A stretch of 64,000 bases of DNA from Kalaharituber pfeilii (lineage: Eukaryota; Ascomycota; Pezizomycetes; Pezizales; Pezizaceae), in contig WHUZ01000076.1 in the NCBI GenBank assembly GCA_015179045.1, positions 62,001 through 126,000 of the forward strand. The letters run 5' to 3'. The number at the start of each line of letters is the position of its first letter. Position 1 is the stretch's first letter. Below are positions 1 to 11,443 of this stretch, one piece after another. The notes beneath the pieces were generated by a model that was not told the origin of the DNA, made no database searches, and worked only from the letters and a program-made list of their open reading frames with translations. Both the position numbers and the translations under genes were made by a program.

Positions 1-35
1 AGCTTCTAGAACCTGACCCCGCATTCTCCTACCTT

Positions 36-350
36 CTAGAACTTGACCCCAGCGAAGAAATTCTCCAAAACATCATACTCCTCCCCATTCTCCGCCTTTC
101 TCTTCCAATTCTTTTCCATGTCGCCCCACTTCTCAAAGCCTTCTGGACGGGTCTTCTGGTTTCTGCATCGGAAAGCGAGATGCTCCCCGGTTTGCACCTC
201 CCCGCACCTGCACTTATCCGACTCAGAACTATATATCTTATAAAATATAGATAGTAGTATTGTCACGGCCCGCTCCTGACAGCCTCTGCACACCAAGCCA
301 CGACCGCCGGCAAGCCATGACCGCCTCCCGCCAACAGCCGGCAAGATCAT
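36..350 (-). pseudogene. LINE-B ORF2 C-terminal relic
   Basis: The minus strand encodes the end of a LINE ORF2: a C-x-C-x7-H-x4-C cysteine/histidine cluster (CRCGEVQTGEHLAFRC) followed by an acidic/Trp-rich tail (EKNWKRKAENGEE). The same layout closes the long LINE-B copy further on (CTCGEAWSAEHVVFRC near 24550) and the fragment at 12717-12948. There is no reverse transcriptase or RNase H portion here, so this is a fragment rather than a gene. The first 55 bases also hold a near-duplicate of a ~19-bp stretch (ccttctagaacttgacccc type). Confidence 0.7.
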
Positions 351-383
351 AGAACCGGCTAGCTATAGGTAGCTAGCAAGCTG

Positions 384-1330
384 CCAGTATAGCCCGCCTG
401 CCAGTACTGTGGTTCACCACTTTCCCGGACACCCCACTTTCCCGGACACATTTACCACCAGAACTGCGCAACTTTCGCACTCAATATCTCAACAACCACA
501 ACAGCATTTGTGAATGCACTTTGTGTAGCTATTAGACACAGTGTAATTCTTGCTATCTAGCACTTTTCTTCATCAAAAATTGTGGTTGCAAAGGGATTAT
601 GGCTTGTCGCATTTTTGTTGGAAGGCTTGGCATTTATTTGTATGGGATCTCCATACAAATGTCACCACCCCCGAATTCTGCATCCTACACCTGCAATCAA
701 TTCATGAAAAAAACTCAGACACTCACATTCAATAGCATCACTCAGTCGGAAACTATGAACAACGTAGTTAGGTAATAACTGTAGTGGTTGTGAAATTATT
801 CACAATATTCATATTTCCCATAGAAACCATTTGTATGAGAACAACGCCCAAAAGTAGATAGTTGTACACCAACTCTACAATTCAACAAATGAAAGTAAAC
901 TAAATGCAGCACCTTACTATACCTCTTCAGGTGATTCTTGACATATACTATCATAGCTATTGTAATTAGCGTTGAAGAGTAGGACTACATTCGAGTCTGA
1001 TGAACATTTTGTATGGAGATCCCATACAAATAAATGCCAAGCCTTCCAACGTAAATGCGACAAGTCATAATCCCTTTGCACCCCCAATTTTTGATGAAGA
1101 AAAGGTGCTAGATAGCAAGAATTACACTTTATCTAATAGCTACACAAAGTGCATTCACAAATGCTGTTGTGGTTGTTGAGATATTGAGTGCAAAAGTTGC
1201 GCAGTTTTGGTGGTAAATTAGTCCGAGAAAGTGGGGTGTCCGGGAAAGTGGTGAACCACAGTATAGCCCGCCTGCCAGTATAGCCCGCCTGCTAGTATAG
1301 TCAGCCTGCTAGTATAGCCTGCCTGCCATG
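384..1330. repeat. 17-bp minisatellite, split by a DNA element
   Basis: Units of the form gccagtatagcccgcct recur at 384-404 and 1262-1330 (with tagtatagtcagcctgc-type variants). The element at 407-1261 sits inside the array, so the two halves were once continuous. Confidence 0.75.
407..1261. mobile_element. Foldback TA-target DNA element (855 bp)
   Basis: Two arms of about 256 bp (407-662 and about 1004-1261) are near-identical reverse complements. They start with ctgtggttcaccactttc and are flanked on both sides by TA (405-406 and 1262-1263). The central ~340 bp has no convincing coding region. A TA target duplication fits the Tc1/mariner superfamily, and the very long arms fit a foldback-type non-autonomous member. 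Superfamily placement rests on the TA only. Confidence 0.85.
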
Positions 1331-2262
1331 AAAACTCTGCCTTCACCACTCTGCTCTTACTACTGCCCTCGTCGCTGCTTCTACCTTTGTATTATGTTTC
1401 GTAGCTAATGAACCTATCATGTATATATAGGCTCTATCTTGCCCTCATGTAAATAGTTCCTTCTCTCCTTGTCTGTTTTCTTGTCTTCTTAATAGACCCA
1501 TATGGTTCCTCGCAGTCCATATGTTCTTGTTATTCTTGTCAATCTCTAGATCTAATTCAGTACCTGATCTTCTCTGCCTTTTTCACCATATCCTGCCATC
1601 GCCGCTGAACTGGAACCGCTGAACTGCTCCTGTCAAGCCTCTCCTGTCAAGTTTGTCAGGCCTCTGCCATTCAGCGCTTACAAAACTACTGTTACCCTGA
1701 ACCGGTCGTATCCCTTGGCAGCACCAGCTCATCGCCGCGTGACAAGTATGCTATTCTACATACTTTCAATAATTTTATAGAGTTCTAGGACTGTCAGAAA
1801 TAAATCTTTACTATATGCTTTGGCTGTGAGAACCCTCTCCACTTATATTTAAGCCTATTGTATTCCCCATTAGCCTGCCTGCTTCTATTACTACCAAATT
1901 GCTGCTATTTCTAAATATTTTCAGTTAGCACTTCTGCTACAATACTCATATTAGTACCAAACTTGGTATATATGATTATGGGCATATGGTGATGTGTAAT
2001 TAAGCACATCAGCACTCTAGCTGGTCTGTGACTAATTTTATAAACAGAGGTTCTCTATTGCCTAATTAGGTATGTCTCAGTACACTACAGCATGTAATCC
2101 TCAGATGGATGCAAACTGAGGTGCCAAAACTACCCACCCATGTATAATTGAGAAGTACCTAAATTCCTGATGTAATTGAACCACTCAGTAATTTGTAATA
2201 GTCTTATTTTCACTTATCCGGTTATGCGCAATATCCCGGTAGAACACAGTACGGTACGCATG
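1331..2262. other. No gene seen; LTR-like stretch possible
   Basis: There is no supported coding region. Around 1420-1500 there is a TATATATAGG box, a pyrimidine-rich stretch and an AATAGA signal, an arrangement resembling part of an LTR, but I could not find matching ends or a target duplication. Confidence 0.25.
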
Positions 2263-2416
2263 ACCAGACGGTACCAGATCAGGCAGAATGAGCTGAATTT
2301 GATAGGTTTGACAGGCCCTATCCGATGGCACGAGAGCAGGCCCGGTCCGATCGCATGAGAGCTGGCTGAATGAGGTGAACTTGACAGGTTTAGCAGGCCC
2401 TACCTACCGCCGCGAG

Positions 2417-2420
<4 letters not shown>

Positions 2421-2454
<34 letters not shown>

Positions 2455-2886
2455 CAGTACTCGCATACCGCCCTAAGGGCTATGGCGAGGGTTTTATTAT
2501 AACAGAAATAAAAACAAGTCAACGTCTAGTTGCATGTAGTGCCCGCGAAACTCCTTCATGGTGCGGGTGGCATGCCCGGTATGTCCTACTTCCGTCCCCT
2601 CTCCGATTCATACCGGTCCGACCTTAACCAACGTCCCCCGAGCCTCACCCTCCCAACCTCGGTCTCCTTCTCCAAGTAAACTACCGCCGAGCTGGTTTTC
2701 TTTCCTTCCTCAATCAGCGTGGTCTTCTTCCTCAACCAGCGAATTCCGGCGATCTTTCCCAATTCCTTATTCGCTGCCTCCAACCATTGTCTGACCTTCC
2801 CTAGGTCCTTCCGTAGGGCGATCCCGTGTACTACGACGCCGGTTTTAAGTCTGGTGGTGGCATCGGGGCTGGTTGGTGGGGAGGTG
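2421..2886 (-). mobile_element. LINE-A insertion, ORF1-only type, 5'-truncated
   Basis: It lies between 12-bp target duplications gccgcgagatga (2409-2420 and 2887-2898). Reading on the minus strand there is the C-terminal part of ORF1 (GIALRKDLGKVRQWLEAANK, ending YESERGRK-stop at 2586). A short 3' UTR with an inner CCCGC/GCGGG hairpin follows, then the LINE-A terminal stem-loop and a poly(A) run. No ORF2 lies between ORF1 and the tail. This is one of five copies in the window with the same ORF1-to-tail junction. Confidence 0.9.
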
Positions 2887-3346
2887 GCCGCGAGATGAGG
2901 TAGAAGGAGGTGAATTTGACAGCATGGCAAGCCCGACCCGAAGGCATGAGATGAGGCAAAATTAGCAGAATTAGACAGTTATTGCTGATGGTGTAGAATG
3001 ATCTGAATTTGACTGGTATGGCGGATCCGACCCGATGGCGTGAGGTGAGGTAGAATAAGCTTAATTTAACCTGTATGGCAGGCCCGACCTGCTGGCATGA
3101 GATGAGGTAGAATGAGCTCAATTGGATAAGTATAGCAGGTGCGGCCTGACGGCATGAGATGAGGTAGAATGAGCTCAATTTGACAGGTATGGCAGATCCG
3201 ACCCACTAGCATAAGATGTAGGAGAATGAGCTGAGGTAGAAAGAGCTGAATTTGACAGGTATGGCAGATCCGACCTGCTGGTGTGAGATGAGGTAGAATG
3301 AGATGAATTTGACAGGTATAGCAGGTACGGCCCAACAGCGTGAGAT

Positions 3347-4160
3347 CAGGAGCAGGGATACACCACCGGCACGAGACAAAGTCCTTCTATCTGGGGGAAA
3401 GGAGCACGGTAAACGACGGCGAACTCATAGCAATAAGCGAGGCATTAAAGTTATCGGGGGAGCTACTAATCGTTACCGACTCACAAACGGCAATTACAAA
3501 GTTACAGAAGATAGCAGGAGGAGGACCCACAGCCGACGGAGCTTCCAACATGGTGAGAAGACGGTGGGAAGAAAGAGCGGCCAGAGGGGACTTAGATCTT
3601 GCTATCATCTGGGTCAAAAGCCACAAGGGAGTCAGAGGCAACACCGAAGCGGACCGAGCCGCGAAGGTCGGCACAGCCTTACAGTGCGAGAACGAGATCG
3701 TGACGGAGGCGGGGATAAGACAGGACTACAAGGCGAGGAGAGACACGGAGAGAAACCAGGCAGAGCTGAACTACCGACCGACACAACGAGCAGACAAGCG
3801 CCGATACCTGGCTACCCTGGCCGGAATTCTGGGGAACAAAGGCCTGAAGGAATGGACATACAAGATAGGGAAGGCGGATTCACCGGAATGCCGGTGGTGT
3901 GGCCAGGCGCCAGAGAGATGGGAACACATACGGAGTGATTGCATTGCCTGGAATCGAAAGAACACGAAAGGAGCAGAAGGTATAAGGCAGGTGGAGAAAG
4001 ACACAAATCTGGTGGAGATATTGGAATGGGCCGGGGAGGACTGAGATAGATAAAGTTTTAGTTTTTATTTCTCCTTTTTTACCATGTATTTAAAACATCG
4101 CCATAGCCCACAGGGCGGCACGCGATTAATGAAATAAAAAAAAAAAAAAAAAAAAAAAAA
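3347..4160 (+). mobile_element. LINE-A insertion, ORF2 3' end, 5'-truncated
   Basis: It is flanked by agcgtgagat (3337-3346 and 4161-4170). It encodes the RNase H end of ORF2 in one open frame to 4044: YYLGERSTVNDGE-like start, TDSQTAI, VKSHKGVRGNTEADRAAK, and a CRWCGQAPERWEHIRSDC cysteine/histidine cluster. The 3' UTR leads into the LINE-A stem-loop with the ATCGC/GCGAT stem variant and poly(A). The first RNase H acidic motif lies upstream of the truncation, so this copy is not functional. Confidence 0.9.
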
Positions 4161-4207
4161 AGCGTGAGATGAAGTGAAGTTGACAGGTATGGCTCGCCTG
4201 ACCCGAG

Positions 4208-4552
4208 GCACTCAGTAGCCACTTTAGCAGCCATTTCGGCAGCCATTTCAAGAGTCTTATTAGTAGTCATTGCCGTAGCCATTTTTCATTATCCCTTTTA
4301 GTAGCCATTTCAGTAGCCATTTCAGCAGCAATTTCAGCGGCAATTTCAGTAGCCATTGAAGTAACTATTTCAGCGGCCATTTCAGCTGTCATTTCATCAG
4401 CTATTTCGGTAGCCGTTTTAGTAGCCGTTTTAGAAGCCATTCAGCGGCCGTTTCATCAGCCATTTCAGTAGCCGTTTCGGCAGCCATTTCAGCAGCCATT
4501 TCAGCAGCCATTTCAGCAGCCATTTCAGCAGCCATTTCGGTAGCCGACAGTA
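4208..4552. repeat. 12-bp minisatellite (agccatttcagc)
   Basis: About 25 imperfect copies of agccatttcagc, purest at 4470-4550. On the minus strand it would read as a WLLK repeat, but no start, stop or codon pattern suggests a real gene. Confidence 0.9.
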
Positions 4553-4949
4553 GGTCTGAGCCAACGCCAGGTCTTGGCATTTTTGTCCTAATTGGGACGA
4601 AAGGCCCTGTGCAGCTTGTAATTGTAACTTTCTGGTTCTGGGTGTGCCGGGAAGGTTGTTTTCTTCCAAGCGCTCGTTCGGTAAACGAGTTTTAGGATGT
4701 AAGTATGTCAAGTGCCGAGGTGCTCACATTATCACAACTTTGATTAATGGTAGACTTCTGCCTAGATTATTGCTCGATAGTTGCAGTATGTACTTGGAAA
4801 AAGCCAGAAAGTTGTAAAAGTATTCGCAAAGTAGACCGCCAAATCGGAACCGCTCAAGTAAGATCGTGATCTCATACCAAGCCTCCATCGCACATGCCAG
4901 CTATCTCTGGCATAAGTAAAATAATGGCATTGATTGAGCAATTCAAATC

Positions 4950-5010
4950 GCCCTGCCATGGCGAACAGCTGCATGCGGGGTCACGTGACAAAAAAAAAAA
5001 AAAAATAAAA
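4950..5010 (+). mobile_element. LINE-B tail-only insertion (61 bp)
   Basis: It is flanked by the 14-bp duplication gagcaattcaaatc (4936-4949 and 5011-5024). The insert is only the LINE-B 3' stem-loop (ccctgccatggcgaacagct, then gcggggtcacgtga) plus poly(A). Confidence 0.9.
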
Positions 5011-5024
5011 GAGCAATTCAAATC

Positions 5025-5886
5025 CCGGTGGCCTCAGTTGCATGTGCAAAAGCCAGTGTTTACAGTAAATAGTCAGATGAGGCGGCTGCTTTAAGCGTTA
5101 TTGAGATGCGGGCTCCAGATTCCATTGCATATGCACGCTTCAACTTTGTATATATTATACGTCGCCAAGGCCAAATGTAGGCACCTGGCATTCGGTCACC
5201 TCTTCCATTTGAACACTCTACCGGTACCTAGGCTCAAAAAAAAATTTCTCTGCAAAGAGAAACTGCGGAACGCCTCCTCTAAAGGTTATGATAGGCTGTA
5301 TTTGATTACACATCTAGTGAGGCAAGATTTGAATTTTCGGAGAATTGTTTGTGCCCTCCTACACTGGCAGCATATGTATACTTGAATGTCACTGTACGTA
5401 TACATGGATTATGAACGTTGGCGTTGACTGACGAAGCCAACCGAGGTGGGTAGACAAATCTGAAGGACCTCCTTCGTAACCAACTCTAAAACTTCCATCG
5501 CAAAGATTCGTAATAAGGAGTACGTCGGATAACTATATCACGGTCGCGGAGCGGAGTAACATGACCACATAGGTTTCTCAACACAGTTAGGTACAGGAAT
5601 GGATATGGTGATCTGTTTATGTAACCTTATGGTTTATTTATAAAACTGCAAACTTAAAAGGCGGTTAGTCGGTGAAGTAAGCCCTTAGTTGCGCGTATGC
5701 GATGTCTTTCATGCTTTCCAATGGACAGATTGGGGAATCTATAATTGAACGTAACTACAGTCTGCGAGCATAATGCTAAACGCTGACGAGCAATTTAGCT
5801 CGTTTGTGGCATACAGGTAAAGAATTGTGATATTCAACGGCAGTCCACATGTCTTTCCTCTATATGGAATGGTAGCGTGGCGACGA

Positions 5887-5920
<34 letters not shown>

Positions 5921-6440
5921 CTCGGTTTCACGTCACCCCGCTTCGCCATTGCGGGGCCTTTTTGCCGAAGTAGTGTGTCGTAAGCAAGAAATTCATATAA
6001 CTGTGCCCTTTTTTTTTCTTGATTTATTCTTTATTCATTCGTTCATTCATTATTCACTCATTTAATTATTTATTTATTTATTTCTTTATTTCTTCGTTCA
6101 TTCTTTGTTCATTCATTCCATTTCTATATATCATCGCTGGCGTGAGTCTATGGAAGTTTTTCACGTGGCTGACTTTATTTGCGTCAACTTGGAAAATTGC
6201 ACACGTGCGCCAACAGGTGTTCCTCACTACGTATCCTTGCCGTGTTCTTGGCTTTTTTGGAAATATATGTGGAACGGAACAGCAGTAACAGCACTAGTAC
6301 TCCAGATTCATGTCGTCTCAGTGTGCACACATTTGTATTCGAAAGTTCGCAGTTTTCCAATTAAATTTCCTGGCGAAACCCCAGGTTGTGGCTGTGGAAT
6401 ACAAAAAAAGGCAACTGATTGGCTCCCAGGCTTCTAATCC
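5025..6440. other. No gene seen; degenerate LINE-B tail and tetranucleotide repeat
   Basis: There is no supported coding region. A long T run at about 5889-5919 is followed by a damaged reverse LINE-B tail (tcacgtcaccccgcttcgcc). From 6019 to 6120 there is a simple attc/attt repeat. Confidence 0.5.
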
Positions 6441-9204
6441 ATGAAAGTGGAGGTTTCATGTATGCCACCTGCACAATCCGCATCTTCGATGCTTCTAGGT
6501 ATAGCGGCAGAACTCCACGTATGTTCGTTGTCACTTACATTTGGTAATGAGAAGGATATAATTATTAATTGTATGCTCACAACACCCTCGACCCAACTCC
6601 TTACCAAAACTGCTTCAAAAAAAATGAGAAGGCTTACAGAGTACGCGTCCCGTCATATCTCCACTCTTAGCGAAAATATCACGGGAACCATCGGAACGCA
6701 ATGGACTTCCTTGACCGGCAACAGAGTACCACTGCCACCTGACACTGCTCCACTTTGCGAAATCTGTGCCGCCCTTGATCTCCACGCAATTCTCCGCAAC
6801 GGGATTCCCACGAAAGAACGTGTCTCACTCGGACAATTAGTTGACATTCTTGCAAAGGGTGCCCCAAAATCAGACCACGGTGCCCCAGCATGCGGGCTTT
6901 GCAAGCTCATTGCGTTGATGTTCATCGATTCATGGCGACTCGACAAGGAATGTGCTCACGTAGACATTTCAGCGGCAGAAGTCTTTCTCAACGCTTCACC
7001 GTGTGCCTCCTTCCACGGTGAGACCCAGCCTCCTGAAAAGAAGCCATATAGGCTTTATTTCACGTTCAACGACAAGCCGACAGAGATATACTTGGTTCAG
7101 GTAGAGAAGAGTTCCCGACTCCTCCCTAATCTGCAACTTCTAGAGGAGGATGCCTGGCGTTTCGGCCGCAAAACAGATTTTCACGGCCGACGAATTGGGG
7201 AAACTCTGGACCCTGCTCTTGTAAAAGAATGGATCTCGACCTGTGAAAAGTTTCATGGAGAGAACTGCAGTCGCGCGTGGTGGAAATCAGACGCAGACAA
7301 GGATAAGCCTAAAATTCCACGGTCAACACGCATGGTGGACGTAGTTGACATGAAACTTGTACACGCGTCACAAGATTGCAGGTATGTTGCATTAAGCTAC
7401 CTCTGGGGGGACGTGGAGATTTCCTATCGAACTGTGACTGCAAATTATCAGGACCGGTGTCAGGTTGGGGCCTAAACTCAGTTGAGCTGCCACCGACCAT
7501 CAGTGACTCTATCCTTCTCGTGCGGTCAATAGGTGAGCGTTACCTTTGGGTGGACTCCTTATGCATCATCCAGGACGATTATGCCGATAAGGGAGAGCAG
7601 ATAGGGGAGATGCATAATATTTACGGTTCTTCTCTACTGACCATCTGCGGTGCGGGGGCGGATTCGGCACGCGCTCCCATGCCGGGCATCCGGCCCGGAA
7701 CCCGCCCCAACGCACAGGTCATTGAGGTAGTGCAAGGCCTACACCTTGCCATTCCGTTGGGAGACCTCAGGGGCACTATTTTGGGGTCTGCATGGGAGAG
7801 TCGTGGGTGGACGTATCAAGAGCGGGTGCTATCCATGCGGCGACTTTACATCACGCCAACCCAGGCCTTCTTCAATTGCATGACCGACATCTGGTGCGAG
7901 GACTCAATCAACGAGCGGAACAGCTTCCCTGGAAAATCCGCATCGTATCCCGACAAGTACACAAGCCTGCCGGGACGTCCGTCGTTCCCCTCCAACAATG
8001 TTTCATCCAAGATAGATTATTATTATTATTACCGCTTCATGGATGCTGTGGCAAGCTATTCAAGACGCAGGCTCACGTTCGAGACGGACATCGTCAATGC
8101 CTTCATGGCCGTGTTGACCATGTTCACGGAGGGCTTTGCTTCAATTTACCCTGACCCTATTTCAGAGTTCCGACCGTTCCAATTCGGTTTGCCTATGTGT
8201 GTGATTGAGCCAACAATTTTGTGGCTACCTCAAGGGAGCTCCCCACTAACACGCCGCACTGGGGTAAAAGACGTCCATACGCCTTCATGGTCTTGGTTAG
8301 GCTGGCGAGGTGGACACACTGCCGTGGGCGAACGTCCTGAACCAGGCCCCATTTCTTTTGATGACGTCCAGGGCTTCATAGCAGGGAAGCCCGGATGCGC
8401 GCAGTCGCTGGTCCAGGAATGGGTCCTTGTCGATGAGGACAACGTGCTACGTAAGCTAAAGATGCTAAAAGAATACAAATTCTCAACAACCCATACCCGG
8501 GCTGAGGAGGCACTCTTTGTCCGGTACAAAGGGCTACCCCAAGCAGAAGAATTTCCGCCACTTCTTGATGTGTTGTCCGATTTACAAAAAGCAAACCCTG
8601 AGCAGTCCTCTAAAGTTCTAGTTCCTGGGACTTTGATCTTCAGGACTTCTTCACTCAGACTGCAGGTCGCCAAGGTTGCGCCAGAGGCTCAAACCGTTCC
8701 CTATACATCTAAGTTCTTTGCGCTCTTTAGCATCACTACCCAATCGAAGGATGGTCAGGTTATCGTTGGCAAGACGTTGCTCCCTGTCGACACACCTTCG
8801 GGTACGGAGTTTGATTTCATTGTGCTCTCCAGAGCTAGTGGTGATTACACTGCCTGCCTTCCAGAACACGAGGTAAGCAATTATTTCTTCTTCCTCTAGT
8901 ACTATAGCTACATACGTAACCCTGGATTTAATTTCAAGGCTTAAGCTGAAAACCTACGGTATTACAGAGGCCGGACGGGCGTCGATATTTTGGATATCTG
9001 TTGAATGTAATGGTCATTCACGAAGCTGCAGGAGATGGACAGAAGTATACAATTGATATTGGTGGTAGAAGATACACACCAGTCGAGCGAGTAAGCATCG
9101 GGGTTGTCTTTGAGAGACGGTGGGTCGAGGCAGCTGCAGCCCTAAGCAACAGCGCTGGCACGACAGGCATAGCTGCAACAGAGAGGCTAGTTTTCTTGCA
9201 GTGA
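6441..9204 (+). CDS. HET-domain protein, frameshifted
   Basis: HET proteins act in fungal self/non-self recognition and can trigger cell death. The HET signature is clear: YVALSYLWG, then YLWVDSLCIIQDD, GEMHNIYGSSLLTICGAGA and SRGWTYQERVLSMRR. The N-terminus has a CEICAALDL cysteine pair. A trinucleotide run near 8017 encodes six tyrosines. An intron at 8873-8967 (gtaagc..acag) joins the last exon (RRYFGYLLNVMVIHEAAG to the stop at 9204), whose sequence matches usual HET C-termini. The start could be 6441, 6573 or 6624. The reading frame changes by one base around 7430-7465, just after SYLWGD: the first frame stops at 7475 and the second resumes at SVELPPTISDSI. No intron of suitable length explains this, so it is either a damaged gene or a sequence error. 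Confidence 0.8.
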
Positions 9205-10084
9205 TATCACAATCTCATTGTACCATTTGGATCTCGAAATTTCAATGCGTTACTGTCTTTTTTATGCCTAGAATATTAGCAATATATACAGGGCCGCACC
9301 TTGTCAGCTCATGCATTTCGGTGTGGTTTCGAACAATGTTGACATGATAGTTTGTATACGGAGTCACCTCAAAATGAACTCTGTGGGGCCGTTATGCAAG
9401 AGTTCATCGCAATATGCCTATTTAGCTAGCGCGAGCAACCTTCCCCCAGTCAGGGCGTATGATTTGCAACATTGCGGATGTTATACCGACGACTATGGAT
9501 CCATTAACACTTGCGGAGTATCCCTGCTCACTAACCCCTTCTTCAATAAAACGGCCTTTATGTAAGAATCATGTAATCTACTAGGTTGACAGGGAGCAAG
9601 GGTGGATACGGCAGCCGCAGGTAGAAGTATCTAAGTATGTAGAGCTTGAGTGGAGATTTTTTTTTTTTTTTTTATTTCACGTGACCCCGCGTGCAGCTGT
9701 TCGCCATGGCAGGCCGAGTGGGGATTGCATACAGCAGTGGAAGGGAGTCTACAATCTATTGCTATCACCGTTGAAGGCTATATCTCAGGAACTGACTGAT
9801 ACCGAGGAAGGCGTAAACAGAGTTAAGTTCGTGAAAGCGGAAGCAGGGGCCGTGCCGGGAGCCAGAGGTCGCGAGTGTTGATCGTGGGAAATAATAAGTT
9901 GTGCAAATTTCTATTTCTATGTTCTTGTACGTAGCCTCTGACTAACTCTCGTCGGCGGGATACCAGTACTGTACTGAACTCCCCCCCCCCAAAAAAAAGT
10001 ACTAATGGAGGTGAGGAGCGAGATGTAAAGCTGTTGGCAGATCAACTCTGCATTCGTCGGTACAACATAGCGCGATGACCATAA
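9205..10084. other. No gene seen apart from a LINE-B tail
   Basis: No supported coding region is present. The only recognisable item is the LINE-B tail at 9658-9715; a C/A homopolymer pair sits near 9982. Confidence 0.5.
9658..9715 (-). mobile_element. LINE-B tail-only insertion
   Basis: A T run is followed by atttcacgtgaccccgcgtg and cagctgttcgccatggcagg, the reverse complement of the LINE-B stem-loop. Flanks gagtggagat and gagtggggat look like a 10-bp target duplication with one change. Confidence 0.8.
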
Positions 10085-11443
10085 TTATGAACGATCCCGA
10101 CCACCGTGGTGTCTTCCTCCCGCCCACCTCCCGTTCCTCTGCCCTCCTCGCTTCTTCTTGCTTTTCGGCTTAAATATACCTAGTGGCCTCAAAAGGAACT
10201 CCAGTATAGTACTGCCCTCTGCCTCCCTCCATGGATAAATCTTGCCCGTCTGATAACTGTAGTCTGCCAAAGATTTCAGATTAGCAAAATGACACAGATC
10301 ATGGAGCCTGTCTATGCGCAGTTGATGTATAAGGTCGTAGATGTTGACGAAAATCCCTTGCAGATCCTATCAACCTCGAGAATTCCGGATTCTGTGAGCC
10401 GTTTTCTTAACTACTTTGAATAGGAGTGCTTTATAGTGAATACATACCGCCTCAGCCTCTTCCGGTGTCGCCGGTATATCACGATCCATAATCAAACATA
10501 ACCGTTCCCATCCTTTGAGTGTCTCATCCCCTCCCCCGCCCTCGCGCATATCGTCTACAGGGACCTTACGCGAATCCCTAACGTTTCGCACCAGTATCAA
10601 TCGTCTTTGTCGCATGAGCTGCCACATGAATTCCTCCCGAGTGGCATTGTAGAAGGAAGGGTATTCGTTGGTACAATCATCTCCTTCCCAATTCTCAACT
10701 TCGGCTAGACGGTAGTATGCATCGATTGGATGTTGTCGGGGATTATACTTGAATTTTGGAAAGTTGTGGAAGAAATCGTCGATGGGTGAAGATTTATTGA
10801 CATCTTCTCGTCTTTCTTTGAGCAGTACTTTAATCTGCACGAAATGGCGCTGAGAAATGGATAGGGGTGGCAAGTCTGGGTAGGTAGAACATCCTAGTTC
10901 GGAATTTGTGGTGGATGAGGATTCAGTAGCTTGCGGTTGCTTGTTTTTAACTTCATTTTTGCATTTATTTGCACAAGCCGCTGCGACACTTGTTTGCTCA
11001 AAGGGTGGTTGCGAAATGGCTTTGGTATTCGAAATAGATCTTCGCTCAGGCGAACTTGGCATGTCGGCGGAGAAGATTACCTGAGCTCGGTCGAGTTGCA
11101 GTGCTGCATCAAACTCATTCTTGAGTCTCTGATATTTGATACCTCCAAACTTCAATTTCCGGTGTGCCACAAATCGAACGAATTCTGCCTCGGCGTCTAG
11201 CACCTCACTGTATGGAGACCGGGAGTGATAGTCGAAATCGGGAAACTGTGTAAAGAACAATGAAATGCGATCCCCTAGGGTTTTGTTCTGTGCTGCCAGT
11301 GCGTCAAGAAAATACCTATAATGCAGTCGTTTTTTTGAAATATTTGTCCACTTCCTCAGCGCAATAACCTTCTCGAACTGGTTGCTGGGTGTGTCGGTGG
11401 GATCATACTTGAGCGGAGGGTACTGGGCAAAAAAGGACTCCAT
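10085..11443 (-). CDS. Hypothetical protein with repeated FF-FP-F-Y motif
   Basis: There are two exons: 11443-10448 and 10366-10085, with an 81-bp phase-0 intron (gtatgt..gatag). The product is 425 aa. Without the splice the frame would stop at 10370; with it the frame runs into a conserved-looking C-terminus (GIFVNIYDLIHQLR and YSYQTGKIYPWREA). Three related modules are visible: FFAQYPPLKYDP near residue 4, FFTQFPDFDYHS near 62, and FFHNFPKFKYNP near 225. Each is followed by a helix-like stretch with a conserved aromatic. Proteins of this type are common as uncharacterised fungal proteins, as far as I recall; no function is known to me. The C-terminus is basic (KPKSKKKRGGQR). No signal peptide or membrane segment is seen. 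Confidence 0.75.

Larger units (their letters stand above)
2263..4210. repeat. ~60-bp satellite array, interrupted by two LINE-A copies
   Basis: Imperfect units of roughly 60 bp contain gagatgaggtagaatgagct, then atttgacaggtatggcagat, then a gacccgatggc-like box. They occur at 2263-2420, 2887-3346 and 4161-4210. The breaks are the LINE-A insertions at 2421-2886 and 3347-4160, each flanked by a duplicated piece of the satellite. Confidence 0.85.

Noticed and set aside
258..1700. Solo LTR starting tgtcacggcc
   Set aside because: A TATA box and polyadenylation-like signal are present, but no matching 3' end and no 5-bp target duplication could be found.
4430..4711. WLLK-repeat protein on the minus strand
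   Set aside because: It is a by-product of the 12-bp minisatellite; there is no start context, domain or flanking gene structure.
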